NCBI GenBank assembly: GCA_016795485.1
Contig: JAEUHM010000018.1
Span: forward strand, 1-33,869
DNA length: 33,869 nucleotides
Direction of reading: 5' to 3'
DNA from: Verrucomicrobiaceae bacterium
GTDB taxonomy: Bacteria; Verrucomicrobiota; Verrucomicrobiia; Verrucomicrobiales; Verrucomicrobiaceae
The notes beneath the pieces were generated by a model, which saw nothing but the letters and a program-made list of their open reading frames with translations, searched no databases and was not told the DNA's origin. How positions within the stretch are numbered: position 1 is the first letter of the stretch; each line of letters opens with the position of its first letter. This document shows positions 17,789 through 28,700 of this stretch, piece after piece. Both the position numbers and the translations under genes were made by a program.

Positions 17789-18001
17789 TCAAAGCAGGCT
17801 GCTGTCGTCCGTCTTTTGCAATCGGATCAATCGCTTTTTGATGACTTCAAGATTCACGGTCATCTCGTGTAAGCTCTTGATGCACTCCGACTGTGTTTCG
17901 GCGTGATCCAGCTTAGGAAGTGCCGGGTGAATCTTCATCATAGCCAGCGCAATCGTCTTGGCGGCGTCCTGAATCTGTTGAATGGCTGCGTTACGATCCA
18001 T
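17789..18001 (-). CDS. Small helical protein of unknown function
   Basis: 70 residues from an ATG at 18001, 11 bp after the stop of the creatininase-family gene on the same strand. The sequence is wholly helical in character, with amphipathic runs such as AAIQQIQDAAKTIALAMM and EVIKKRLIRLQK and one cysteine. No signal peptide or transmembrane segment is seen. I recognise no family. The clean fit between the creatininase stop and the convergent esterase stop (3 bp away) argues it is a real gene and not a chance frame. Confidence 0.6.
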   Translation of the reverse strand: MDRNAAIQQIQDAAKTIALAMMKIHPALPKLDHAETQSECIKSLHEMTVNLEVIKKRLIRLQKTDDSSLL

Positions 18002-18012
18002 GGTGAGTGTTA

Positions 18013-18798
18013 TCAGGCTTTCTGATAAAGATCATCTTTGTCGACTGCGGCAAGCTCGACAAGGTATTCGGCAAAGGTTTGCGTGACTATCTCCAGGTAG
18101 CGGCGGCCTTTGTCTGCGGTAGACTTGGATGGATCTCCGGAGCCAGTGTCATTGGTTGCTTTCGTCCATGCGCGCTGTGCCCATGCCCATTTTTCGCGTA
18201 TGGCCTTCAGTTTGCTCGGGTTGTCTGTGCCCGCACCCCACTCTGATTTGGGAAGCACTAGGCCTGGGTGAAGTTGCATCATCATGCTCGTCTCACGCTC
18301 ATCAGCATGGTCGCCCGGACATTCAAAGATGTCTTTGGGAAACGGGATCTGAAACCAAGACACGGTGGAGAGAAAGATAGCCGGGTGACGTGATTGAAGT
18401 TCACGAAGCATCTGTTTGAAGTCGTTGCCACCGTGCCCATTCAGAAGCACCAACTTCGGAACACCCACACCCTCCAAGCTCTCGATGACGTCTTCGATGA
18501 CCGCCATCTGTGTGGAAGGGCTCATGTTAATGCAGAATGGGATATCGAGTTGCCCCGTCTGCACACCGAACGGCATGTTGGGCAAGATGCCGACCTTGGC
18601 ACCCTTCTCCCATGCTATCCGACCAGCCTCGGCACAAATGTACTCGTTCTGATAGCTGTCCGTGCCATAAGGCAGATGCCAATTGTGTGCCTCCGTAGCA
18701 CCCATGGGTAGCACTGCCACTTCATACGGGTTGCTCTGAACATGTTTCCAGTTCGTTTCAGCGATGATCCAATGACGCGGCCCCTCAGTTGCACTCAT
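18013..18798 (-). CDS. Creatininase family amidohydrolase
   Basis: 261 residues from the ATG at 18798. Metal-site motifs of the creatininase family are intact: MGATEAHNWHLPYGTD, LLNGHGGND and DHADERETSMM. Members hydrolyse cyclic or linear amides of small molecules (creatinine, formamidopyrimidines, mycofactocin precursor), so the fold does not fix the substrate. An open frame continues to an ATG at 18873 and would add 25 residues including a hydrophobic LAGAFAVVIISF, a possible membrane anchor; but that would leave only 23 bp to the divergent glycosyltransferase start, so I prefer 18798, which leaves about 98 bp for promoters. It probably forms an operon with the 70-residue gene downstream. 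Confidence 0.85.
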   Translation of the reverse strand: MSATEGPRHWIIAETNWKHVQSNPYEVAVLPMGATEAHNWHLPYGTDSYQNEYICAEAGRIAWEKGAKVGILPNMPFGVQTGQLDIPFCINMSPSTQMAVIEDVIESLEGVGVPKLVLLNGHGGNDFKQMLRELQSRHPAIFLSTVSWFQIPFPKDIFECPGDHADERETSMMMQLHPGLVLPKSEWGAGTDNPSKLKAIREKWAWAQRAWTKATNDTGSGDPSKSTADKGRRYLEIVTQTFAEYLVELAAVDKDDLYQKA

Positions 18799-18896
18799 GA
18801 ACGAGATGATGACCACAGCGAACGCGCCTGCAAGCCAAGTCACAGTTGGATTTTCTTGTTTCTCCAGTTCCATCTCCAGGCTAGGTGATAAGCCTC

Positions 18897-20477
18897 ATGC
18901 TAAAAGATACCCAGGACGCCCTTTGGACCCGCCGCTTCTGCTGGTTGGTGCTTGGCGTGCTTGGATTTCGGCTCCTTTACTTAGCAGCTGCCGTTGACTT
19001 CGAACTCGCAGGTGATGAGGCCTACTACTGGGACTGGGGACGACAACCTGATTGGTGCTACTTCAGCAAACCTCCGCTCATTGGCTGGATCATGGGCGCA
19101 TTGCGAGTCTGCTTCGGCTACCACTGGTGGGTGGTGAAGGCTGCTGCGGCTTTCTTTGCGGCAGGCACCTCTACGATGATGTTTCTCCTCGGCCGCCAAC
19201 TTTACGACTCACGTACAGGCTTCTTTGGTGCCCTGCTCATGCTGGTAACACCTGCGTTCACTCTGCTATCGTTTGCCCTCACGATTGATGCCCCTCTGCT
19301 GCTCTGTTGGAGTGCCGCACTGCTGTTCGCCTGGCGGGCCATTTCCAGTCCCAACTTTGGCCGCTGGTCCACACTCGTGCTTGTCACGGGCATAGGGGTT
19401 CTCGCCAAGCAGATGATGCTAGTGTTTCCTGTGTTGCTGCTCGGATATTTAGCAATTTCCCGGCAGCATCGACCACTTTTGAAGTCAATTGGGCCTTGGT
19501 CGAGCACACTAGCCATTCTTGCCTTCATGACCCCAGTGGTGTGGTGGAATCAACAGCACGGCTGGGCCACACTAAAGCACACTGCCGAACACTTTGAAGG
19601 CGCTCACGAGGGTGCACCTGGTGTGATGGGACTTTTGGAGTTCATTGGTAAGCAAGCTGGCATGTATGCGATCATCGCATGGGGTGCGGCGATTGCTGCC
19701 CTCGTCGTCACGCTCAAAAACTGGAAGAACGCTTCATCTGCAGACCGCTTCCTCTGCGTTTTTTCCCTCCCAGGCCTCGTCGTCGTTGCCATCATGGCCA
19801 TGCGACAACCAGTGAACGAAAACTGGCCCGGTGTTTACTACATTTCAGCATTCGTGCTGGCGGTAAGCGTTTTGCCGAGACTCCTCAAGTCGGCACTTTG
19901 GACAGGTGCGGCCCTGTCAGTGGCAGTTCACGTGCTCCTGCCACTCCTTAATCCACTCGGCCTCACGGGCTCCAAGTTTGACTTCCTCAAAGATATGCGA
20001 GGCTTCTCAGCCGCAGGCAACGAGATCGGAGCCATGCTGAGCGCTGTGCCCCGCCCAGAGCAGACTTTCGTTTACGTGCTCGGACACCGCTACAACGCAT
20101 CACAACTCGCCTTTCACCTTCCACAACACCCGAGAGTCTATCGTTGGAATGCATCAACTATCCCTGAGTCCCAATACGAAATATGGCCTGGAGCCCAAGA
20201 CAAAGTCGGTTGGGATGCCGTCATCATTCAACCTCAGGAAGGTAATACCGCAGACCCAGATCGCGAAGTCCCATACCTCGTCGAATGGAACTTTACTAAA
20301 GTCGAACGTATCGGCTCGGTAGAGATACCGATTGGAAAGCAAGCCAATCGCGTCTTTAACGTCTTTTTGGGCCATACCATGATTCGTTGGCCAGAACCAG
20401 AGGCCATTCAGTTGCAGAAGCATCCGAGGCTGCAACAACTCTACCTGCGGAAAGGCCGCCAGATGCCCACTTCATGA
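18897..20477 (+). CDS. ArnT/PMT-like family 39 glycosyltransferase, integral membrane
   Basis: 526 residues. The N-terminus has the GT39 (PMT_2) hallmark ELAGDEAYYWDWGRQPDW with the acidic pair Asp40-Glu41 in the first periplasmic loop, then FSKPPLIGWIMG. About ten hydrophobic segments follow and a C-terminal soluble portion from ~375. These enzymes move a sugar from polyprenyl phosphate to lipid A, another lipid or a protein on the outer face of the membrane; the acceptor here is unknown. I start at ATG 18897 because AGGTGA lies 8 bases upstream; a GTG at 18885 is in frame but would include that site. Its stop overlaps the PAP2 gene by 4 bp (ATGA), so the two are coupled. Confidence 0.88.
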   Translation: MLKDTQDALWTRRFCWLVLGVLGFRLLYLAAAVDFELAGDEAYYWDWGRQPDWCYFSKPPLIGWIMGALRVCFGYHWWVVKAAAAFFAAGTSTMMFLLGRQLYDSRTGFFGALLMLVTPAFTLLSFALTIDAPLLLCWSAALLFAWRAISSPNFGRWSTLVLVTGIGVLAKQMMLVFPVLLLGYLAISRQHRPLLKSIGPWSSTLAILAFMTPVVWWNQQHGWATLKHTAEHFEGAHEGAPGVMGLLEFIGKQAGMYAIIAWGAAIAALVVTLKNWKNASSADRFLCVFSLPGLVVVAIMAMRQPVNENWPGVYYISAFVLAVSVLPRLLKSALWTGAALSVAVHVLLPLLNPLGLTGSKFDFLKDMRGFSAAGNEIGAMLSAVPRPEQTFVYVLGHRYNASQLAFHLPQHPRVYRWNASTIPESQYEIWPGAQDKVGWDAVIIQPQEGNTADPDREVPYLVEWNFTKVERIGSVEIPIGKQANRVFNVFLGHTMIRWPEPEAIQLQKHPRLQQLYLRKGRQMPTS

Positions 20478-21097
20478 CAGCCCTGGATCAAGCAGTGTTT
20501 TGGCGGATCAATCGCGACTGGTCAAACCCAGTTCTCGACTATCTCATGCCTGCCCTGTCAGCTATTGAGGCATGGCTGCCGCTGCTGATTGTTGCACTGC
20601 TCATCCTGGCATGGAAGGGCAGCCAAAAACTCCGCTGGATGTTACTTTGTCTCGGTCTCGCCCTTGGCCTGGGAGATGGGGTCATCGGTAACGGTCTAAA
20701 GAAAGCGCTCGGCAGAGTTAGGCCACGTGATTCAATGAGCGGAGTCATCACGCGTGATCTCGCCGATGTTAAACCGCGCACTCTAGCCTTATTTAAGCCG
20801 CCCGTGATCAAAATCACTGACATCCGCAAGCCGCACCTCGTCGGCAAATCCATTCCATCCAACCACACGGTTAACCTTTTTGCTGCGACTTTCGTCGTTA
20901 TCGCCTTCTACCGCCGTTGGGGAGCATTTGTATTCATCTTAGCCACACTTGTGGCTTATTCGAGAGTCTACGTCGGCGCTCACTGGCCTGGAGACATCAT
21001 CCCATCCATCGGACTCGGCCTATTCGCCGGCTGGTGCGGCCTCGCCATCGGCCAAAAGCTCCAGAAGTGGCAACAGAACCGCATTCCTCGGGATTAA
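20474..21097 (+). CDS. PAP2-family (type 2 phosphatidic acid phosphatase) membrane phosphatase
   Basis: 207 residues from the ATG at 20474, which overlaps the glycosyltransferase stop; an in-frame ATG at 20387 lies inside that gene and is rejected. The three PAP2 motifs are present: KKALGRVRPRD (KxxxxxxRP), PSNHT (PSxH, with Asn in place of the usual Gly) and SRVYVGAHWPGD (SRxxxxxHxxxD). Five or six membrane segments are seen. Such enzymes remove phosphate from phosphatidate, undecaprenyl pyrophosphate or lipid A. Next to a polyprenyl-phosphate-using glycosyltransferase, recycling of the lipid carrier or removal of a lipid A phosphate are both sensible roles (inference). Confidence 0.9.
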   Translation: MTALDQAVFWRINRDWSNPVLDYLMPALSAIEAWLPLLIVALLILAWKGSQKLRWMLLCLGLALGLGDGVIGNGLKKALGRVRPRDSMSGVITRDLADVKPRTLALFKPPVIKITDIRKPHLVGKSIPSNHTVNLFAATFVVIAFYRRWGAFVFILATLVAYSRVYVGAHWPGDIIPSIGLGLFAGWCGLAIGQKLQKWQQNRIPRD

Positions 21098-21246
21098 GCG
21101 CTCTGGCTACCCACGCCAGCACCAGTCGCAGGTTCCTGCATGCCGTCCCCAAGAATCTTCCGTGGTAATCAGCACCAGTCCAGCTATCCAATATACTGCA
21201 CAAACTCTCCGTTGACGCGTCTCTTGGGTCGGCAAATGTCCTTTCC

Positions 21247-22362
21247 GTGTCCGACGTTTCCACTCCCTGCCTGCGCTCTCCACTTCATGAAGTTCATTTG
21301 GAGCTTGGCGCGCGAATGATTCCTTTTGCGGGCTGGGAGATGCCGGTTCAATACACGAGCATTACCGAAGAGCATCAAGCAGTACGGAATGCGTGCGGAG
21401 TCTTCGACATTTCGCACATGGGGCAGTTTCTTGTCTCAGGAAAAGGTGCTGAAGCCTTTCTCAATCGTGCTTTGACCAACGACATCTCCGTTCTTCAGCC
21501 TGGTCAGGGGCAATACACTCTGATGCTTAACGAAGGCGGTGGAGTGATTGACGATCTCATTGCCTACAAGACCTCTGACCGCGAGTTTTTCCTCGTGGTG
21601 AATGCTTCAATGATCGATGCCGATTTGGCTCATTTGAAATCATTGCTTACAGACGACGACAAAGAGATTGTCCAGATCGTGAACGCCTCGTCACTCACTG
21701 GCGGTATCGCAGTGCAAGGCCCACGAGCGCGTGATGTCTTCAAATCCATGATGGGACCGTCAGCTGTGTTTCCTGAGAAGAACACCGTTCAGATCGCTGG
21801 AACTGAGCATGGCATCATGTGGCTGTGTGGCACTGGTTATACGGGTGAGGAAGGCTTTGAACTCTTCACCCCTACAAGCCGTATCGAATACTGGCTCCGT
21901 TCAGCGATCTCGTCTGGCTGCTCGCCATGTGGATTAGGAGCGCGCGACACCCTGAGGCTTGAGATGGGCTACCCACTCAATGGCAATGACCTCTCGCCGC
22001 TCCGTAGTCCGCTCCAAGCTGGTCTGGCATTCTTCGTTGAGTTCGACAAAGAGGACTTTGTCGGCAAGGACTCGCTCTTGAAGCAAAAAGCGGCGGGATT
22101 GCCTGACAAACTCACTGCCTTCAAGATGACCGGCACATGTCCCCCACCCCGGCCTCACTGTGGTGTCGTGATCGGTGGACAAACCGTTGCGGAGGTAGCG
22201 AGCGGTACACAGAGCCCAAGCCTCGGCTGTGGTATCGGCATGGCTTATCTGCCATTAGAGCACTCCGCACCTGGCACTCCTATCGAGATCGAGATTCGTG
22301 GGCGCAACTTCCCAGCCGTCACCGTGAGAAAACCAATCTACCAGAAGCCAAAGCTTGCTTGA
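21247..22362 (+). CDS. gcvT: Glycine cleavage system T protein (aminomethyltransferase)
   Basis: 371 residues. Transfers the methylene of the aminomethyl group on lipoyl-GcvH to tetrahydrofolate, releasing ammonia. Seen: PFAGWEMPVQYTSI, FDISHMGQF, YTLMLNEGGGVIDDLIAYK (with the conserved acidic residues), GTGYTGEEGFEL and LGARDTLRLEMGYPLNGND, all diagnostic. The frame starts with GTG at 21247; ATG does not occur in frame until MIPFAGWEM, which would cut conserved sequence. It starts an operon with gcvH (27 bp gap) and gcvP. The 149 bp upstream contain TATACT at 21192-21197 as a possible -10 but no convincing -35 and no recognisable glycine riboswitch. Confidence 0.96.
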   Translation: MSDVSTPCLRSPLHEVHLELGARMIPFAGWEMPVQYTSITEEHQAVRNACGVFDISHMGQFLVSGKGAEAFLNRALTNDISVLQPGQGQYTLMLNEGGGVIDDLIAYKTSDREFFLVVNASMIDADLAHLKSLLTDDDKEIVQIVNASSLTGGIAVQGPRARDVFKSMMGPSAVFPEKNTVQIAGTEHGIMWLCGTGYTGEEGFELFTPTSRIEYWLRSAISSGCSPCGLGARDTLRLEMGYPLNGNDLSPLRSPLQAGLAFFVEFDKEDFVGKDSLLKQKAAGLPDKLTAFKMTGTCPPPRPHCGVVIGGQTVAEVASGTQSPSLGCGIGMAYLPLEHSAPGTPIEIEIRGRNFPAVTVRKPIYQKPKLA

Positions 22363-22389
22363 CCCATCCTCTAACAATCACCTTCACCC

Positions 22390-22767
22390 ATGAACATTCC
22401 TGACAACCTACGCTACCGCGACTCGCACGAGTGGGTCGATTACATGAACAACCCCGCCACCTGCGGTATCAGTGACCATGCTCAGCATGAGTTGACAGAG
22501 ATCGTCTTCGTGGACCTGCCTAAAATTGGTCGTGTGGTGAAGGCAGGAGAGGCCGTCTGCACGGTGGACTCCGTCAAGTCGGCCAACGACATCTACGCGC
22601 CCGTCAGCGGTGAGATTGTAGCGATCAACGAAGACCTTCGGAACGACCCAGGGCTGCTGAATCGCGATCCCTATCTCCAGGGCTGGATCTTCAAGATCCA
22701 GGTCAGCAATCCCTCCGAACTGGAAACCCTCCTCACACCTGAAGCTTACCGCGCACATATTTCCTGA
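22390..22767 (+). CDS. gcvH: Glycine cleavage system H protein (lipoyl carrier)
   Basis: 125 residues, the standard size. Carries the aminomethyl group between P, T and L proteins on a lipoyl arm attached to Lys63 in TVDSVKSANDIYAPV. The N-terminal RYRDSHEWV, GISDHAQHELTEIVFVDLP and C-terminal DPYLQGWIFKIQ match the family. It is preceded by gcvT (27 bp) and followed by gcvP (6 bp). No lipoyl synthase or dihydrolipoyl dehydrogenase gene is nearby, so those must lie elsewhere. Confidence 0.97.
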   Translation: MNIPDNLRYRDSHEWVDYMNNPATCGISDHAQHELTEIVFVDLPKIGRVVKAGEAVCTVDSVKSANDIYAPVSGEIVAINEDLRNDPGLLNRDPYLQGWIFKIQVSNPSELETLLTPEAYRAHIS

Positions 22768-22773
22768 AAGACG

Positions 22774-25602
22774 ATGGCCGTTCCATTTTCCCGCCGCCAC
22801 ATTGGTCCATCTGAACAGGATGCGGCCACAATGCTCAGAACCCTTGGCGCGCGTGATCTGGATGCGCTGATTGAGCAAGTCGTACCAGAAGCCATTCGTC
22901 TGCGGACTGAGCTGGCACTGCCTCAGGAACTCAACGAAGAAGGTGCCCTGAAGAAGCTACGAGCCACACTTTCGGCTAACAAGCTAGTAAGGAGTTTTAT
23001 CGGGCTTGGATATTACGACACCTTTACGCCACCCGTCATTCAGCGGAACATCCTCGAGAACCCCGGTTGGTACACGGCTTACACGCCCTATCAGGCTGAG
23101 ATCAGTCAGGGACGGTTAGAAGCATTACTCAACTACCAGACCATGGTTTGCAGCCTGACGGGTCTTGACGTTGCAAATGCTTCCCTATTGGATGAAGGCA
23201 CAGCGGCCGCTGAAGCCTTGACGCTCGCGGCCCATTCAGGGAACCGAAGCAGCGTCTTCATCGACAAGGGTGTCTTCCCTCACACGATTGATGTTGTCCG
23301 CACTCGCTTAGAGCCGCTCGGCATCCAGATCGTCGTGGGCGATTGGAAATCCTATCAGCCTTCAGCAAGTGAAGCAGCAGTGTTGGTGCAGTATCCAGCG
23401 CAAGATGGCCAAATCCATGATTACACGGATTTCCTCGCTGCCGCCAAGGCTGCGGGCGCGCTTAGTATTGTCGCTACGGATCTGTTGGCGCTAACGTTGA
23501 TCAAACCCCCAGGTGAGTTTGGGGCTGACATCGCGATAGGCAACAGCCAACGGTTTGGTGTGCCGCTCGGATTCGGCGGTCCTCATGCTGCATTCATGGC
23601 AGTAAAGGACGATCTCAAGCGCAAGATCCCCGGCAGGCTGATTGGTGTCTCGATAGACTCCTGTGGTCGTCCCGCGTATCGACTTTCACTTCAGACGCGC
23701 GAGCAGCACATTCGGCGAGAGAAGGCCACGTCAAACATTTGCACCGCTCAGGTGCTGCTGGCTGTCATGGCGAGCATGTATGCTGTCTACCACGGGCCAG
23801 ATGGCTTGCAGGACATCGCACGACGAGTGCACCGTGCCACAGCCATGCTGGCACGCGCTCTCAAAGCGGATGGTTTCGAGATCGCTGGGCAACATTTCTT
23901 TGATACCATCGTCGTCACGGTTCCAGACGCATCTGCGGTCGTAGCTGCGGGCCTAGCAGAAGGCTTCAATCTCCGCCACATTGACGGCACCCATGTCGGC
24001 ATCTCGTTGGATGAAAGGGTCACGCGCGCTGAGCTTCTCGGAGTGTTGCGGGCATTTGGCATCACCAAAGAAGAAGCCGTTCAGTCGCTAAAGGCGAACG
24101 TGGCACACGCTTCCGAGCATCTTCCACAGTTCAGCAGAGGAACTCCATTTTTGAGCCATCCCGTCTTCAATCGCAACCACAGCGAGACCGAGATGATGCG
24201 CTATCTCCGCAGGCTAGAGTCCAAAGACATTGCGCTCAATCGCAGCATGATCCCGCTCGGCTCTTGCACGATGAAACTCAACGCAGCGGCTGAGATGTTC
24301 CCCGTGACTTGGCCGGAAGTGGGCGGCATTCACCCCTTGGTGCCCAAAGACCAGTCAGCGGGCTATCGAGCGATGTTTGACGAGTTGGAGAGTTGGTTGG
24401 CAGAGATCACTGGATTCGCTGCAGTGAGCCTTCAGCCAAACGCAGGTTCTCAGGGCGAGTATGCAGGCTTGCTGGCGATTCGACGTTACCATCTGGCCCG
24501 TGGCGATGCGTCTAGGAACGTATGCCTCATTCCGGTGAGCGCGCACGGCACGAACCCAGCGAGCGCCGTGATGGCTGGAATGTCCGTGGTTGCAGTGAAA
24601 TGCGATGAACAGGGCAACATCTCTCTGGATGACCTCACAGCTCAATTGGAGAAGCACTCCAGCACCGTGTCGGCCATCATGATCACTTATCCCAGCACTC
24701 ATGGTGTGTTTGAGGAGAGTGTCATCGAGATTTGCCAACTCGCTCACCAGCACGGAGCACAAGTCTACATGGACGGTGCCAATATGAACGCCCAAGTCGG
24801 TCTTACGAGTCCTGGGACGATTGGTGCCGACGTTTGCCATCTCAATCTGCACAAAACGTTCTGCATTCCTCACGGTGGAGGCGGCCCAGGCGTTGGTCCC
24901 ATCGGCGTGGCGGCTCATTTGAAGCCTTTCCTGCCGGGCCATCGCGACTGGCCAGACGCTCAAGAAGGTGCGGTGTGCAGCGCGCCTTGGGGTAGCGCCA
25001 GCATTGATGTCATCTCTTGGATGTACATTGCCATGATGGGTGAGGATGGCCTCACCAGTGCGACCAAGCATGCGATTCTTAACGCCAACTACATCGCTAC
25101 TCGCCTCTCCAAGTGCTTCCCCGTGCTCTACACGGGCACCAAAGGCAGAGTCGCTCACGAGTGCATCCTTGACTTCCGTGGCTTCAAGTCCGTCACGGTC
25201 GAGGATGTGGCCAAGCGCCTCATCGACTACGGCTACCATGCTCCCACGATGAGCTGGCCTGTGCCGGGCACTCTCATGATCGAACCGACCGAGAGCGAGA
25301 GCCTTCACGAGTTAGATCGTTTTTGCTCTGCCATGGAGCAAATCCATGTGGAGATCATGAAGGTCGAAAAAGGTGAGTGGGACGCCAAAGACAATCCGCT
25401 CAAGAACGCTCCTCACACTGCTGATGTGGTGACTGCTGACTCTTGGAATCACAGTTACACCCGCCAAGACGCCGCATATCCCCTGGCCTGGGTTAAGGAC
25501 GACAAGTATTGGCCGCCTGTGGGTCGCGTGGATAATGTCTACGGTGACCGAAACATCGTCTGCACCTGTCCAAGTGTAGAGGAGTTGGCTTCGGCTTCCT
25601 GA
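22774..25602 (+). CDS. gcvP: Glycine dehydrogenase (decarboxylating), P protein, single chain
   Basis: 942 residues, the fused alpha-beta form (E. coli GcvP is 957), not the split P1/P2 form. It decarboxylates glycine with PLP and passes the aminomethyl group to GcvH. Seen: [12 protein letters not shown] at the N-terminus, [35 protein letters not shown], and in the C-terminal half [36 protein letters not shown] and the PLP site [15 protein letters not shown] with Lys694. It ends with CTCPS, as in many homologues. The gene starts 6 bp after gcvH and closes the operon. With folP and gcvT nearby, the window covers both folate supply and C1 loading, though the genes are not in one operon. Confidence 0.97.
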   Translation: MAVPFSRRHIGPSEQDAATMLRTLGARDLDALIEQVVPEAIRLRTELALPQELNEEGALKKLRATLSANKLVRSFIGLGYYDTFTPPVIQRNILENPGWYTAYTPYQAEISQGRLEALLNYQTMVCSLTGLDVANASLLDEGTAAAEALTLAAHSGNRSSVFIDKGVFPHTIDVVRTRLEPLGIQIVVGDWKSYQPSASEAAVLVQYPAQDGQIHDYTDFLAAAKAAGALSIVATDLLALTLIKPPGEFGADIAIGNSQRFGVPLGFGGPHAAFMAVKDDLKRKIPGRLIGVSIDSCGRPAYRLSLQTREQHIRREKATSNICTAQVLLAVMASMYAVYHGPDGLQDIARRVHRATAMLARALKADGFEIAGQHFFDTIVVTVPDASAVVAAGLAEGFNLRHIDGTHVGISLDERVTRAELLGVLRAFGITKEEAVQSLKANVAHASEHLPQFSRGTPFLSHPVFNRNHSETEMMRYLRRLESKDIALNRSMIPLGSCTMKLNAAAEMFPVTWPEVGGIHPLVPKDQSAGYRAMFDELESWLAEITGFAAVSLQPNAGSQGEYAGLLAIRRYHLARGDASRNVCLIPVSAHGTNPASAVMAGMSVVAVKCDEQGNISLDDLTAQLEKHSSTVSAIMITYPSTHGVFEESVIEICQLAHQHGAQVYMDGANMNAQVGLTSPGTIGADVCHLNLHKTFCIPHGGGGPGVGPIGVAAHLKPFLPGHRDWPDAQEGAVCSAPWGSASIDVISWMYIAMMGEDGLTSATKHAILNANYIATRLSKCFPVLYTGTKGRVAHECILDFRGFKSVTVEDVAKRLIDYGYHAPTMSWPVPGTLMIEPTESESLHELDRFCSAMEQIHVEIMKVEKGEWDAKDNPLKNAPHTADVVTADSWNHSYTRQDAAYPLAWVKDDKYWPPVGRVDNVYGDRNIVCTCPSVEELASAS

Positions 25603-25740
25603 TCGTCGGTCATTCCCCGGGCTTCATTGGCCAAAGGTTTTGCTCCAGTAGGTGATCCTCTGGGCGACAGCCAAGCTCCGCCCATCATCGCCACTTGCTG
25701 ATTCCTCACTTCTTGCCAAAATGGCGGGCCGTTTTTCCTT

Positions 25741-28700
25741 ATGCCCAGCCCCAAAAAGAAAGCCTCCCCAGCTAAGAAGCCCGCGATCCGTCAGATCAAG
25801 AAGCTCTTGGTTGCCAACCGTTCCGAGATCGCCATCCGGGTCATGCGAGCAGCTACCGAGCTGGGCATCCGAACCGTGGCCGTCTACGCCCAAGAGGACC
25901 GCTTTTGTCCGCACCGCTTCAAGGCTGATGAAGCCTATGAACTGAATAAAGATAAGGGTCCCGTGGGTGCCTACCTCGACATCGAAGGCATCGTGACCCT
26001 GGCTAAGGAGAAAGGGTGTGACGCCATTCACCCAGGCTACGGATTCCTTTCAGAGAATCCTCAGTTCGCCAAAGCATGTGCGGACAATGGCATCATCTTC
26101 GTCGGACCTGAGCCTGAAGTGCTCGAGATGATGGGCGACAAAACCGCCGCGCGCAATGTGGCAGACAAACTCAAGGTTCCCACACTTGGTGGCACCAAGG
26201 AGCCAGTGAGCGATCGCAAACAAGCGCTCACCGTTGCCAAGAAGATCGGCTTCCCGTTGATCATCAAAGCAGCATTCGGCGGCGGCGGACGTGGTATGCG
26301 CGTGGTTCAAGATCCCAAAGACCTGGAGCGCCTCCTAGATGAAGCTCAAACCGAAGCCGCCCGTGCTTTCGGCAACGGAGCCGTCTTCCTGGAGAAGTTC
26401 GTTGGTCGCGCCAAGCACATTGAGGTCCAGATCATCGCTGACAAACACGGGAACGTCCTCCATCTGCACGAGCGTGATTGCTCGGTGCAACGTCGTCACC
26501 AAAAGGTCATCGAGATGGCACCCAGCTACGGAGTGGACCAGAAGATCATCGACGAGTTGTGTGATGCAGCCGTGCGGATCGCCCGTGAAGTAAACTACAG
26601 TCACGCTGGGACCGTGGAATACCTTGTCGATGTCGATGCTAGCGAGTGGTACTTCATTGAAATGAATCCACGGATTCAAGTGGAGCACACGGTGACGGAA
26701 GAGATCACTGCCATTGACCTTGTGCGTGCTCAAATCCAGGTCGCCATGGGCCACACGCTGCATGGCGAAGAGATGGCGCTACCTCAGCAGCAAGATGTCG
26801 AGAAGAGCGGCTTTGCCATCCAATGCCGCATCACCACGGAAGACCCGGAGAACAACTTCACTCCAGACTTCGGCAAGATTCTCACCTACCGCAGTGCTGG
26901 CGGCTTCGGCGTGCGTTTGGACGGTGCGCTTGGCACCTCGAACGCCGTCATCACGCCTTATTATGATTCCATGCTCGTGAAGCTCACGGTGTTTGGCCGT
27001 GACTACGGAATCGCGCTTGAGCGGATGGATCGTTCGCTGCGGGAGTTCCGCATTCGTGGTGTGAAAACCAATATCCCGTTCCTGATGAACGTGATCCACG
27101 AGCCTGCGTTCCGCTCAGGTCAGGCTACCACGCGATTCATTGATACCAATCCCCAACTCTTCCAGTTCGCTGCTAGGAAGGACCGCGCCACCAAGCTGCT
27201 GAACTACCTCGCAGACGTGATGGTGAACGGCAATCCATTCGCCAAGGGCTTCACTCACGACAAAGTCGGCAAACTGCCAGTGCCGCCTGCGGTGAAGTTT
27301 GACCACACGCAGGCACCCCCTGCTGGCACGAAGCAACTTCTGACCAAGATGGGCCCGGAGAAGTTTTGTAGTGAGTGGGTAGCTAAGCAAAAGCGTCTCC
27401 TGATGACCGACACCACCATGCGTGACGCTCATCAGTCCCTCCTGGCCACGCGGATGCGTAGTTTTGACATGCTGGCAGTGGCAGATGCCGTGGCGCATCG
27501 CACGCCTAACCTCTTCTCCCTCGAGATGTGGGGTGGTGCCACGTTTGACGTCACCATGCGCTTCCTGCGTGAAGACCCTTGGGAGCGCCTTCGTCAACTT
27601 CGCGCCAAGGTGCCTAACATCCTCTTCCAGATGTTGTTCCGCGGCTCCAACGCAGTGGGCTACACCAACTATCCGGACAACGTCGTAAAAGGCTTTGTCA
27701 AACATGCCGCAGACAACGGCATGGACATCTTCCGTATCTTCGACAGCCTGAACTACTTGCCCAACCTCGCTCCGGCCATGGAAGCCGTCCGCACGGAGAC
27801 GCAGTCGATTTGTGAGGGCACCGTTTGCTACACAGGAGATATCCTTGACCCGAAGCGCGACAAATACGGCCTCAAGTATTACATAAAGCTTGCCAAAGAA
27901 CTTGAGAAAATGGGAGCGCACATGCTCTGCATCAAAGACATGGCAGGTCTGGTGCGTCCTTTGGCTGCCAAGAAGCTGTTCAAGGCGCTCAAAGAAGAGA
28001 TTGGGCTCCCCATTCACTTCCACACTCATGACACATCGGGTCTGAATGCCGCTAGCATCCTCAATGCAGCTGAAGCAGGCGTCTCCGTCTGTGATGCAGC
28101 CATTTCCTCTCTGAGCGGTGGCACGTCCCAGCCCAACATTAACTCCATCGTTGCTGCTCTTCAGCATACGCCACGTGACACTGGCCTCGATCTGGACGCA
28201 CTTCAGGAATACAGCGACTACTGGGCTGCTGTCCGCACGTTCTACAAGCCGTTCGACACGGCTGAGCCCTACGGCACGGCGGAGGTTTATCTCCACGAGA
28301 TGCCCGGCGGTCAGTACACCAACCTCAAAGAGCAAGCCACTGGCATGGGCATGGCAACTCGCTGGCCAGAGATCGCGCACGCTTATGCGGAAGTGAATCA
28401 GCTCTGTGGTGACATCATCAAAGTCACTCCCAGCAGCAAGGTTGTTGGTGACTTGGCTATCGAGTGTGTGGCCCGTGGCGTAAAGCCTTCAGATATCGTC
28501 AATCTCAAAGGCACCCAGTGGAGCAAAGACGTGACCAGCATGTTCGAGGGCTGGCTGGGTGAGCCGTTCTACGGACTGACGGCCGCTGAGGCTAAGGACT
28601 CATGGGCCAAGTGGAATACCTTGGCTGACGCCATCGTCGGCAAGGGCAAGCGAATCAAAGGACGCCCTGGCCTTCACGCCGCCAAGGTTAAGCTAGCCGA

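Noticed and set aside
21098..21246. Glycine riboswitch upstream of gcvT
   Set aside because: The gap is 149 bp and lacks the conserved core elements I would expect; position alone is not evidence.
24355..25308. 317-codon open frame on the minus strand
   Set aside because: Antisense to the most conserved part of gcvP; a codon-bias shadow.
27115..28380. 421-codon open frame on the minus strand
   Set aside because: It lies entirely antisense to the conserved carboxyltransferase part of pyruvate carboxylase, has composition typical of a reverse-frame shadow, and shows no recognisable domain.
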